NCBI RefSeq assembly: GCF_947490095.1
Contig: NZ_CANLFS010000009.1
Coordinates: 1 to 64,000 of the forward strand
From: an uncultured Halomonas sp.
GTDB taxonomy: Bacteria; Pseudomonadota; Gammaproteobacteria; Pseudomonadales; Halomonadaceae
Direction of reading: 5' to 3'
DNA: 64,000 bases
Positions 1 through 7,528 of the stretch are shown piece after piece. The notes under the pieces were generated by a model. It was not told where the DNA came from. It worked only from the letters and a program-made list of their open reading frames with translations, and made no database searches. The first letter of the stretch is position 1; each line of letters starts with the position of its first letter. The position numbers were made by a program, and so were the translations under genes.

Positions 1-135
1 CTTCCTACTCTTCCTACTCTTCCTACTCTTCCTACTCTTCCTACTCTTCCTACTCTTCCTACTCTTCCTACTCTTCCTACTCTTCCCACTCTTCCCACTC
101 AGCCCACTCAGCCCACTCAGCCCACTCAGCCCACC
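1..135. repeat. 9-bp tandem repeat array (15 units)
   Basis: Fifteen uninterrupted 9-bp units run from the window edge to 135. The first nine are cttcctact, the next two cttcccact, then cagcccact three times and a final cagcccacc. The array probably continues upstream of the window. It drifts gradually from one variant to the next, as expected for slippage or unequal exchange. There is no reading frame, promoter or CRISPR-like spacer in it. Confidence 0.95.
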
Positions 136-327
136 CAATCCCCAGGGCGAGCGCCGCTAGCCTGGCAGCGCGATGGCGCGGGGCCGATCTCGAGTCGAGA
201 CATCACTCGCCTGGACATTAACTGCAAAATGTAAGACAAATGGATAATGGTGTCGGCCCTTTGGTTGGCTACACTGACGTGCACCACCCTCTAGAGTCGC
301 TGCTTGCGTCCAGGACAAAGACAACCC
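136..327 (+). promoter_or_regulatory. Leader of the galactoside/galactonate cluster, possible GntR operator
   Basis: This non-coding stretch precedes the first transporter gene. It contains ATGTAAGACAA at 229-239, which has the GT-N3-AC core typical of operators bound by FCD-type GntR proteins, and such a regulator is encoded two genes on. A GATAAT at 243-248 could be a -10 element, but no convincing -35 lies at the right distance. Both assignments are inference from short motifs. I see nothing else between the tandem repeat and the gene. Confidence 0.3.
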
Positions 328-1920
328 ATGAATGCCTTAACCCTGATTTCATTCGTCTTTTTCACCGCCCTGGTGGCCTTCATCACCTGGCGGATGACCC
401 GACACGATGATCACCAACACTCCACAGGCTTCTTCCTGGCGGGGCGCAGCCTGACCTTTCCGGTCATCGCCGGTTCGCTGCTGATGACCAACCTCTCGAC
501 GGAGCAGATGGTGGGTCTGAACGGTGCCGCCTTCACCGACGGCCTGTCGGTCATGGCCTGGGAGGTCGTGGCGGTAGTGGCATTGGTGGCGGCAGCGCTG
601 TTCTTCCTGCCGCGCTTCTTGAAGAGTGGTATCACCACAATCCCGGAACTGTTGGCGCTGCGCTTCGATCGCACCACCCAGTTGATTGCCAACGTCATTT
701 TCATGGTCGCCTACGCGGTGATCCTGCTGCCGAGCATCCTCTACTCCGGGGCCCTGGGGCTGATCGGGTTGCTCGACCTCCATACTCTCACCGGGATCGA
801 GTCGACGCAGGTCCTGTTGGTCGGCACGGTCATCGCCGTGGGCGTGGGCGGCTCCATCTATGCGCTATTCGGCGGGCTGCGCTCGATCGCCATCTCCGAC
901 ACCCTGAACGGCATCGGCCTGCTGGCCGGGGGCATGTTGATCGTCTACTTCGGCCTGAATGCCGTCAGCGACGGCCAGGGGGTGCTGGCCGGCTGGCAGG
1001 AGCTCAGCGCGGCGCATCCCGAGAAGATGAAGTCTCTGGGTACAGAGGATCAGTCGGTGCCGTTTTCGACGCTGTTCACCGGTGTGCTGGTACTCAACAT
1101 GTTCTACTGGTGCACCAACCAGCAGATCATCCAGCGTACCTTCGCGGCCAAGACCCTGGCCGAGGGCCAGAAGGGCGTGATGCTGACCGGCATGCTCAAG
1201 CTGCTCGGGCCGCTCTATCTGGTGATTCCCGGCATCATCGCCTACTACCTCTATGCCGACCAGGGCGTCAAGGCGGATGCCGCCTACGGCCGCCTGGTAT
1301 TCGACGTGCTGCCGGCACCGCTGACCGGTTTCTTTGCCGCCGCCATGGTCGGGGCGATCCTGTCTTCCTTCAACTCGGCGCTGAACTCCACCACGACCCT
1401 GTTCAGCCTGGATATCTACAAGGCCCGCCTGAACCGCGATGCCAACGACGAGCAGGTGGTTCGGGTGTCCAAGTGGGCCGGCTGGATGATGGCCGCCTTC
1501 GCCATGGCGATCGCCCCGCTGCTGAGCAGCCAGGAAAGTCTGTTCATCTACCTCCAGAAGGTCAGCTCGATCTACTACGTCCCCTTGTTCGCGGTGGTGC
1601 TGGTCGGCCTGCTGAGCCGTTATGTACCGGCGATTGCGGCCAACCTCGCCCTGGTGCTCGGCTGTACGGTGATCGGCCTGTTCTCCTTCGTGCCGTTCTT
1701 CAACGACCTTCAGCAGGGGCTCCACGAGTTCCACTTCATCACTATCGTGCTGGTGGCTCTGGTGGTGATGATGCTGGCCTTCGGCAAGTATGTGCCGCGC
1801 GCCCAGCCCTGGGTGCAGGAAGACGTGAAGGCCATCGACATGACGCCCTGGACGGGGGCGAAGTATGCCGGGCTGGGGCTGCTGATACTGGTCATCGGCA
1901 TCTACGTCAGCTTTATTTAA
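328..1920 (+). CDS. Sodium/solute symporter (SSS/SLC5 family, YidK-like)
   Basis: A polytopic inner-membrane symporter of about 530 residues with 13-14 hydrophobic segments. It shares conserved stretches with E. coli YidK: FLAGRSL and NLSTEQ near the N-terminus, the FYWCTNQ block in the middle, and the SSFNSALNS segment later. SSS proteins couple sodium influx to uptake of sugars or organic acids. As first gene of a galactoside/galactonate cluster, its substrate is probably galactose, galactonate or a galactoside; this is inference from context. An in-frame TTG at 304 would add eight residues, but ATG 328 begins the family-like MNALTLISF and is preferred. The regulator follows within 60 bp, so co-transcription is likely. 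Confidence 0.9.
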   Translation: MNALTLISFVFFTALVAFITWRMTRHDDHQHSTGFFLAGRSLTFPVIAGSLLMTNLSTEQMVGLNGAAFTDGLSVMAWEVVAVVALVAAALFFLPRFLKSGITTIPELLALRFDRTTQLIANVIFMVAYAVILLPSILYSGALGLIGLLDLHTLTGIESTQVLLVGTVIAVGVGGSIYALFGGLRSIAISDTLNGIGLLAGGMLIVYFGLNAVSDGQGVLAGWQELSAAHPEKMKSLGTEDQSVPFSTLFTGVLVLNMFYWCTNQQIIQRTFAAKTLAEGQKGVMLTGMLKLLGPLYLVIPGIIAYYLYADQGVKADAAYGRLVFDVLPAPLTGFFAAAMVGAILSSFNSALNSTTTLFSLDIYKARLNRDANDEQVVRVSKWAGWMMAAFAMAIAPLLSSQESLFIYLQKVSSIYYVPLFAVVLVGLLSRYVPAIAANLALVLGCTVIGLFSFVPFFNDLQQGLHEFHFITIVLVALVVMMLAFGKYVPRAQPWVQEDVKAIDMTPWTGAKYAGLGLLILVIGIYVSFI

Positions 1921-1979
1921 GACCTGCATAAATGTCTGATATACATGAAGCATCATCAGATACTCAGGGAGCACTCGTC

Positions 1980-2759
1980 ATGAACCGCTTGTCCGATATT
2001 CCGTCATCCTCTGGCTCCGAAGGCGCCAAGGCCTTGGCGACAACGCTGGCACACGCAATCCTGGCGGGCCAATGGGCGAGCGGCGATACCTTTCCCCGCG
2101 AGCTGGACCTCTGCCAACACTTCTCGATCAGCCGCAACCGCGTGCGCAATGCGCTGGCCGACCTCAGCAGCCGAGGCTTGATCGAGCGGGTCGCCGGAAG
2201 GGGGACGGTGGTATGCGATATCGAGAACTGGCACCTGCTCGACCCGCGGATGAGCGAGTGGATGGCGGGGCTCGATTCCCCCCACCCGCAGCTGATCCGG
2301 GAAATCTTTACCTTTCGCCTGTCTGTCGAGCCCTTCGTCAGCGAGCTGGCCGCACTGGCCGCCGATGCCCAGGACCTGGCGCGCATCGAGTCGGCCTTCG
2401 ACGACATGCGCGACAGCGCCGCAGACCCGGCGCGGCGCGAGGAACACGCTAGCCACGACGTGGCCTTCCATGAGGCCATCTATCAGGCCAGCCATAACCT
2501 GGTCTGGCGCCAGATGGGGCTATTGCTGCGCCCCTCGATCGTGGCCCTGATTCATTATTCGCAACATAACGCCCCCTCGCTGAGCGATAGCCTGGATCGC
2601 CATTATCGCGTCTTCGAGGCCATCCGCCTGCGCCAGCCGGAGGCGGCACGCGAGGCCACCGAACGCGTGCTGGCGCGCACGGCCGACGACTTGAACATCG
2701 ATAACGGGGAGCGTCGCCTCCGGCATCCGGCCTCGCTATCCCAGCAGCTATCTCAATAG
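1980..2759 (+). CDS. GntR/FadR-family (FCD) regulator, DgoR-like
   Basis: About 259 residues. An N-terminal winged helix has the typical P-R-E-L-dL...SRNrVRnAL helix-turn-helix and the wing RGTVV. A C-terminal all-helical FCD ligand domain follows, with the HDVAFHEAIYQASHN block whose His and Asp residues usually bind metal or effector. The best start is ATG 1980, 8 bp after AGGGAG; the earlier ATG at 1932 has no ribosome-binding site. Proteins of this group (DgoR, for example) repress sugar-acid genes and release DNA on binding the acid or its derivative. Its place inside the cluster suggests local control by galactonate. The last codons lie inside a 12-bp tandem repeat array. Confidence 0.88.
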   Translation: MNRLSDIPSSSGSEGAKALATTLAHAILAGQWASGDTFPRELDLCQHFSISRNRVRNALADLSSRGLIERVAGRGTVVCDIENWHLLDPRMSEWMAGLDSPHPQLIREIFTFRLSVEPFVSELAALAADAQDLARIESAFDDMRDSAADPARREEHASHDVAFHEAIYQASHNLVWRQMGLLLRPSIVALIHYSQHNAPSLSDSLDRHYRVFEAIRLRQPEAAREATERVLARTADDLNIDNGERRLRHPASLSQQLSQ

Positions 2760-2837
2760 CGACCTCAGCAACTATCTCAGCGGCGATCACAGCAACTATC
2801 ACAGCAACTATCACAGCAACTGACACAGCAACGACGC
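2742..2837. repeat. 12-bp tandem repeat array (8 units)
   Basis: Eight consecutive 12-bp units of consensus cagcaactatca start inside the last codons of the regulator gene and continue past its stop to 2837. Units at 2790 and 2802 are identical; the outer ones are degenerate. Because 12 is a multiple of three, the coding copies are read as a repeated QQ/LSQ-like tail. The array ends about 38 bp before the dgoD start, outside its ribosome-binding site. Confidence 0.9.
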
Positions 2838-2874
2838 CCTCTCCTTTCATCATTTGCCTTACAAGGAACTCTTC

Positions 2875-4023
2875 ATGAAGATCACACGACTCAAGACCTG
2901 GCAGGTCCCGCCGCGCTGGCTGTTCCTCAAGATCGAAACCGACGAAGGCTGCTACGGCTGGGGCGAACCGGTCATCGAAGGCCGTGCCGCCACCGTGGAA
3001 GCGGCGGTGCATGAATTGTCTGACTACCTGGTCGGCCAGGATCCGCGGCATATCGAACACCTGTGGAATGTCATGTATCGCGCCGGCTTCTATCGCGGCG
3101 GCCCGATCCTGATGTCCGCCATCGCCGGCATCGACCAGGCGCTGTGGGACCTGAAGGGGCGCGATCTGGGCGTGCCGGTGCACCAGCTGCTCGGCGGCCC
3201 GGTGCGCGACAAGATGCGCATGTACGCCTGGACCGGCGGCGACCGGCCTGCGGATGTGGGCGCAGGCGCCAAGGCACTGGTGGACCAGGGCTTCACCGCC
3301 TTCAAGATGAACGGCACGCCGGAACTCGCCATCGTCGATTCCCACAAGAAGATCGATGATGCGGTGGCCCGGGTGGCCGAAGCCCGGGAAGCGGTAGGAC
3401 CCGACGTGGGGATCGGCATCGACTTTCACGGTCGCGTGCACCGCCCCATGGCCAAGGCGCTGCTGCGGGAGCTCGAGCCGTTTCATCCGATGTTCGTCGA
3501 GGAGCCGGTGGCGCCGGAGCACCTGCCCAGCCTGAAACATATCGCCGAGGGCATCAGCTATCCGCTGGCCACCGGCGAGCGGCTGCATACGCGCTTCCAG
3601 TTCCGCGACCTGCTCGCGGAGGGCATGATCGACATCGTCCAGCCGGACCTGTCTCACTGCGGCGGCATCAGCGAAGGCCTGAAGATCGCCACCCTGGCCT
3701 CCGCCCATGATGTCGCGCTGGCGCCTCACTGCCCGCTGGGGCCCTTGACCCTGGCCGCCTCCCTGCAGCTGGACGCGGTAAGTCACAACGCCTTCATTCA
3801 AGAGCAGAGCATGGGCATCCATTACAACCAGGACAACGATGTCCTCGACTATGTGGTCGACAAGAGCGCCCTGGCAATCGAGGACGGCTTCTGCGCCATT
3901 CCCCAGGGCCCGGGCCTGGGCGTGGAGATCGACGAGGCCTTCGTCGAGGAGCGTGCCAAGGTCGGCCACCGCTGGCGCAACCCGGTATGGACCCATGAAG
4001 ACGGCTCCGTTGCCGAGTGGTAA
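2875..4023 (+). CDS. dgoD: D-galactonate dehydratase
   Basis: Dehydrates D-galactonate to 2-dehydro-3-deoxygalactonate (EC 4.2.1.6). The 382-residue product has the length of E. coli DgoD. It is an enolase-superfamily protein of the mandelate racemase subgroup: metal ligands D183, E209 and E235 lie on successive barrel strands, H185 is in the FHGR motif, and H285 is in APHCPLGP, at the positions known for DgoD. Start ATG 2875 follows AAGGA at good spacing; an in-frame TTG at 2854 is less likely. It is followed by the SDR gene after 42 bp and should be part of one operon with it and dgoK-dgoA. Confidence 0.97.
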   Translation: MKITRLKTWQVPPRWLFLKIETDEGCYGWGEPVIEGRAATVEAAVHELSDYLVGQDPRHIEHLWNVMYRAGFYRGGPILMSAIAGIDQALWDLKGRDLGVPVHQLLGGPVRDKMRMYAWTGGDRPADVGAGAKALVDQGFTAFKMNGTPELAIVDSHKKIDDAVARVAEAREAVGPDVGIGIDFHGRVHRPMAKALLRELEPFHPMFVEEPVAPEHLPSLKHIAEGISYPLATGERLHTRFQFRDLLAEGMIDIVQPDLSHCGGISEGLKIATLASAHDVALAPHCPLGPLTLAASLQLDAVSHNAFIQEQSMGIHYNQDNDVLDYVVDKSALAIEDGFCAIPQGPGLGVEIDEAFVEERAKVGHRWRNPVWTHEDGSVAEW

Positions 4024-4065
4024 GCCACCACGACCGAACAACATTCCCCCTGGAGTAGAGACACC

Positions 4066-4836
4066 ATGGCCTTTTCCTTCCAAGACTTTCGTTACCCGGA
4101 CCTGGATGGCGCCAGCGTCTTCATCACCGGCGGCGGCTCCGGTATCGGCGCCACCCTGACCGAGGGCTTCCTCGCCCAGGGCGCCCGCGTCGCCTTCGTT
4201 GGCCTCTCCGATGCCACGGGCTTCTGCGACGCCATGGAGGCGAAGTACGCGAGCCGCCCGCTGTTCATCCAGTGCGATATCCAGGACGTCGAGGCACTGC
4301 AAGCGGCCGTCGCCCAGGCGCGCGAGGCCCACGGCCCCATCGGCGTGCTGGTCAACAACGCCGCCAGGGACACCCGCCATCGCCTGGAAGACTGGACCGT
4401 GGAGCAGTGGGACGAGTCCATCGCCACCAATCTGCGCCCGCAGTTCTTCACCGCCCAGGCCGTGGCGGCAGACATGCGCCAGCTCGGCGGCGGCGCCATC
4501 ATCAACCTGTCCTCCAACAGCTACCTGCTGGGGCTCTCCGGCTACCCGACCTATGTCACCGCCAAGGCCGGCATCATGGGGCTGACCAAGGCCCTGGCCC
4601 GGGAGCTGGGGCCGGATGCCATCCGCGTCAACTGCCTGATCCCCGGCTGGGTGATGACCGAGCGTCAGCGCGAGCTGTGGGTCAACGACAAGGACCTCAA
4701 TGAGTGCATCGACCAGCAGTGCCTCAAGGAGGCGATTCCCGAGGAGGACATGATCAACCCCTGCCTGTTCCTCGCGTCTACCGCGTCGCGCATGATGACC
4801 GGCCAGCCCATGGTGGTCGACGGAGGGCGAGTATGA
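4066..4836 (+). CDS. SDR oxidoreductase, probable D-galactose 1-dehydrogenase
   Basis: A classical short-chain dehydrogenase of 256 residues. The nucleotide-binding TGGGSGIG is at 21-28, NNAA is in the central strand, and the catalytic triad reads S150, Y163, K167 (YVTAK). SDR enzymes of this type oxidise galactose or related aldoses to the lactone with NAD(P)+. That fits here, because the neighbours process galactonolactone and galactonate and an alpha-galactosidase follows; the substrate is inferred from context, not from a diagnostic residue. Its stop codon overlaps the dgoK start (ATGA), indicating translational coupling. Another sugar or polyol dehydrogenase role remains possible. Confidence 0.85.
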   Translation: MAFSFQDFRYPDLDGASVFITGGGSGIGATLTEGFLAQGARVAFVGLSDATGFCDAMEAKYASRPLFIQCDIQDVEALQAAVAQAREAHGPIGVLVNNAARDTRHRLEDWTVEQWDESIATNLRPQFFTAQAVAADMRQLGGGAIINLSSNSYLLGLSGYPTYVTAKAGIMGLTKALARELGPDAIRVNCLIPGWVMTERQRELWVNDKDLNECIDQQCLKEAIPEEDMINPCLFLASTASRMMTGQPMVVDGGRV

Positions 4837-5813
4837 ACGGCGCACCCGCCTGGATCGCCGTGGACTGGGGCTCCAGCAACCTGCGCGCCTGGGCGTTGGA
4901 CGAGGATGACCACGTCATCGCACAGACCGGCAGCCCCAGGGGCATGCTGGGCTTGGCCCCCGAGGCGTTCGAGGGGGCGCTGCTGGAGGTAATCGCCGAC
5001 TGGCTGCCGCCCAGCGGCGAGGCTCCCCTGCCGGTGCTGGTCTGCGGCATGGCCGGCTCACGCCAGGGGTGGGTGGAGGCCGCCTATCTGCGCCTGGACG
5101 ACGTCCCCGGTGACTTGCTCGACCGCCTCGCCAGCCGGCTGGCGCCGGTCACCACGCAGGACTCGCGCCTCCGGGTGCGAATCGTACCGGGGCTCTGTCA
5201 GCACCAGGACTCCCTGGGCGATGACGCCTTCGATGTGATGCGCGGCGAGGAAACCCAGCTCGCCGGGTTGATCGCCAAGCGTGCGACCTTCAGCGGCGCG
5301 GTCTGCCTGCCGGGCACCCACGCCAAGTGGGCTCGGCTGGAAGACGGCAACATCGCCGGCTTTACGACCTTCATGAGCGGCGAACTCTTCAAGCTGCTCC
5401 GGCACGACTCGGTCTTGAAGCACTCCCTGCGCGGTGACGACCCAAGCGACGCCGCCCAGCGCGACTCCTTCCTGGCGGGGCTCGATGCGGCCCTCGCCGC
5501 GCCGGGACAACTGAGCGCGGAGCTGTTTGGCCTGCGTGCCCGGGATCTGCTCGATACGCGCCTGCCCCAGGATAATACCCGCGGCGCCCGGCTCGGCGCC
5601 CGGCTCTCGGGCCTCGTGCTGGGCCTGGAACTGGCCGGCGCCACGGCCGGCCTGCCGGCGGGCAGCCAGGTGGTGCTGATCGGCGAAGAGGCGCTGTGCC
5701 GACGCTATCAGACCGCGCTGGAACACCTGGGGTTTGCGGTCAGCCTGGAAGCCAATGCGGAGATGGTTCTCGCCGGGCTGGGGCACATTCGTCATCTCTC
5801 GGCTACGCCCTGA
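4833..5813 (+). CDS. dgoK: 2-dehydro-3-deoxygalactonokinase
   Basis: Phosphorylates 2-dehydro-3-deoxygalactonate at C6 with ATP (EC 2.7.1.58). The 326-residue protein opens with WIAVDWGSSNLRAW, the phosphate-1 loop of the DgoK family in the actin-like ATPase fold. It also has the VCGMAGS segment and the CLPGTHAKWA segment near residue 155. The ATG at 4833 overlaps the preceding stop; an upstream in-frame start would run far into the SDR gene and is rejected. It provides the substrate for the aldolase encoded 54 bp downstream. Confidence 0.95.
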   Translation: MNGAPAWIAVDWGSSNLRAWALDEDDHVIAQTGSPRGMLGLAPEAFEGALLEVIADWLPPSGEAPLPVLVCGMAGSRQGWVEAAYLRLDDVPGDLLDRLASRLAPVTTQDSRLRVRIVPGLCQHQDSLGDDAFDVMRGEETQLAGLIAKRATFSGAVCLPGTHAKWARLEDGNIAGFTTFMSGELFKLLRHDSVLKHSLRGDDPSDAAQRDSFLAGLDAALAAPGQLSAELFGLRARDLLDTRLPQDNTRGARLGARLSGLVLGLELAGATAGLPAGSQVVLIGEEALCRRYQTALEHLGFAVSLEANAEMVLAGLGHIRHLSATP

Positions 5814-5867
5814 TAGGCGCGGCCTCATTTCCTGTTCGACATAACCGTTCAACACAAGAGGTTGCTC

Positions 5868-6485
5868 ATGACACTGCCATTGGTCGCCATCCTGCGCGGC
5901 GTTAAGCCCGACGAGATTCTCGCCATCGCCGATGAGATCATCGCCGCCGGCATCACCCGTATCGAAGTGCCGCTCAACTCGCCGGAGCCGCTGGACAGCA
6001 TCGCCAGGCTGGCGCGTCACTGTGCCGAAACGCATGGCGACGGAATCCTGATAGGCGCCGGCACCGTGCTGACCGCCGAGCAGGTACGCGAGGTACACGC
6101 CGCCGGCGGTCGCCTGATCGTCTCGCCCAATGCGGATACCGATGTCATCCGTGAGTCTCGCCGCCTGGAAATGGTCTCCATGCCTGGCATCGTCACGCCG
6201 ACGGAGGCCTTTGCCGCCCTTGCGGCGGGGGCATCGGGGCTCAAGCTGTTCCCGGCCAGCCAGGTCGGCATCGCCAACATGAAGGCCATGCAGGCGGTCC
6301 TGCCTCCGGCTACCGAGCTCTACGCCGTGGGCGGTGTCGGCGTCGACAACTTCGCCGAATGGCGTGCCGCGGGAGTGCACGGCGCCGGCCTCGGCACCGC
6401 CCTCTATACACCGGGGTCGAGCGCCGCCCAGGTCGGCGAGCGGGCCCGCAAGCTGGTCGCCGCCTGGAATGCGGCGGATCATTGA
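5868..6485 (+). CDS. dgoA: 2-dehydro-3-deoxy-6-phosphogalactonate aldolase
   Basis: Cleaves KDPGal to pyruvate and glyceraldehyde 3-phosphate (EC 4.1.2.21). The 205-residue product has the KDPG/KDPGal class I aldolase pattern: VAILRG at the N-terminus, E33 in the IEVPLNSP strand, and the Schiff-base lysine K126 in GLKLFPAS. The AVGGV and GAGLGTALY phosphate-binding segments are near the C-terminus. Start ATG 5868 follows AAGAGG by six bases. It closes the core dgo operon; the lactonase gene follows after 31 bp. Confidence 0.95.
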   Translation: MTLPLVAILRGVKPDEILAIADEIIAAGITRIEVPLNSPEPLDSIARLARHCAETHGDGILIGAGTVLTAEQVREVHAAGGRLIVSPNADTDVIRESRRLEMVSMPGIVTPTEAFAALAAGASGLKLFPASQVGIANMKAMQAVLPPATELYAVGGVGVDNFAEWRAAGVHGAGLGTALYTPGSSAAQVGERARKLVAAWNAADH

Positions 6486-6516
6486 CTCGTCGGTCGGACA
6501 GGACAAGGAGTGCATC

Positions 6517-7431
6517 ATGAACCAGGCGTCATTATCCCCTTGCCTTGCCCAGGCGCACGTCAGGGTGGCCTCGGCCTGCGAGCTGGGTGAAGGGCCAGGC
6601 TGGGACGCGGCTCGCCACGAAGTGCGTTGGCTGGATATCCTCGGTGGCGAACTGCATCGTGCCGCCGCCGATGGTGGCCAACATCGCATCAGCCGGCTGG
6701 AGCGCAAGACCTCTTACGCGGCTCTGACCACCGATGGCGACTACCTGCTGGTGGCGGAAGACCGGCTGGCGCGCTTCGACCCGACGACAGGCGAAAGCCA
6801 CACTGTCCTGTCCTTCGAGGCGGATAATCCCCTGACCCGCAGCAACGATGCGCGGGTGGATACCCATGGCAGCCTGTGGCTTTCCAGCATGGGGCTCAAC
6901 GCCGAGCCGGGGGCGGGCAGCCTGTATCGCCTGCATCGCGGTGAACTGACCCGCCTGCGGTGCGACCTGAGCATTCCCAATGCGATCTGCTTCTCTCCGG
7001 ATGGCCAATACGCCTACTACACGGATACCCCCACGGCCCGGGTAATGCGCTGGCGACTGGACGCGGAAGGCTGGCCATTACGTACCGATGACGGCGTCGA
7101 AGCGCCGGAGCCCTGGGCGGATCTGCGTCATGCCGGTGGCGGCCCGGACGGCGCGGTCATCGACGCCGAGGGCTGCCTGTGGGTCGCCCTGTGGGGCGCC
7201 GGGCGCGTGGCACGACTGGACTCCCAGGGCCGTGAGATCGCCCATGTCGCGTTGCCGGCATCTCAGCCGTCGTGTCCGGTGTTTGGCGGCGGCGATCTCG
7301 GCACGCTCTACATCACCACGGCGCGGGAAGGCATGACATCCCCCGGCGCCTCCGACGGCAGCCTGTTCGCCATCGACCTTTCCTCTCAGGGTATTCGCGG
7401 ACTCGAGGAACCACCGCTAAAGCTCTCTTGA
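6517..7431 (+). CDS. SMP-30/gluconolactonase family lactonase (probable galactonolactonase)
   Basis: A 304-residue six-bladed beta-propeller of the SMP-30/Gnl/LRE family. The divalent-metal ligands of the family are visible: Glu in GEGPGWD near residue 23, Asn in SNDARVD, and Asp in the SPDG and GPDGA blocks. These enzymes hydrolyse sugar lactones to the free acid. Here it would open galactonolactone made by the SDR enzyme, supplying DgoD; that assignment comes from context. ATG 6517 has a strong AGGAG just upstream; a longer upstream frame overlapping dgoA is a shadow. Confidence 0.9.
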   Translation: MNQASLSPCLAQAHVRVASACELGEGPGWDAARHEVRWLDILGGELHRAAADGGQHRISRLERKTSYAALTTDGDYLLVAEDRLARFDPTTGESHTVLSFEADNPLTRSNDARVDTHGSLWLSSMGLNAEPGAGSLYRLHRGELTRLRCDLSIPNAICFSPDGQYAYYTDTPTARVMRWRLDAEGWPLRTDDGVEAPEPWADLRHAGGGPDGAVIDAEGCLWVALWGAGRVARLDSQGREIAHVALPASQPSCPVFGGGDLGTLYITTAREGMTSPGASDGSLFAIDLSSQGIRGLEEPPLKLS

Positions 7432-7528
7432 GCCGGCCCGCGCCATCTCTTTATCCATTATCCAGCCTCGCCTCATTGCCAGTACGCTTCATCGCTGGCC
7501 CTGGGGTAGGGCCATCAAGGGATCGATC

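Noticed and set aside
865..1974. Minus-strand frame of 369 codons opposite the SSS transporter
   Set aside because: His/Gln/Gly-rich antisense translation of a membrane protein gene, no start signal.
2449..4845. Long minus-strand frame of about 800 codons opposite dgoD and the SDR gene
   Set aside because: High-GC DNA leaves antisense frames open. The plus-strand genes have all catalytic residues, ribosome-binding sites and family lengths; the antisense product has no recognisable domain.
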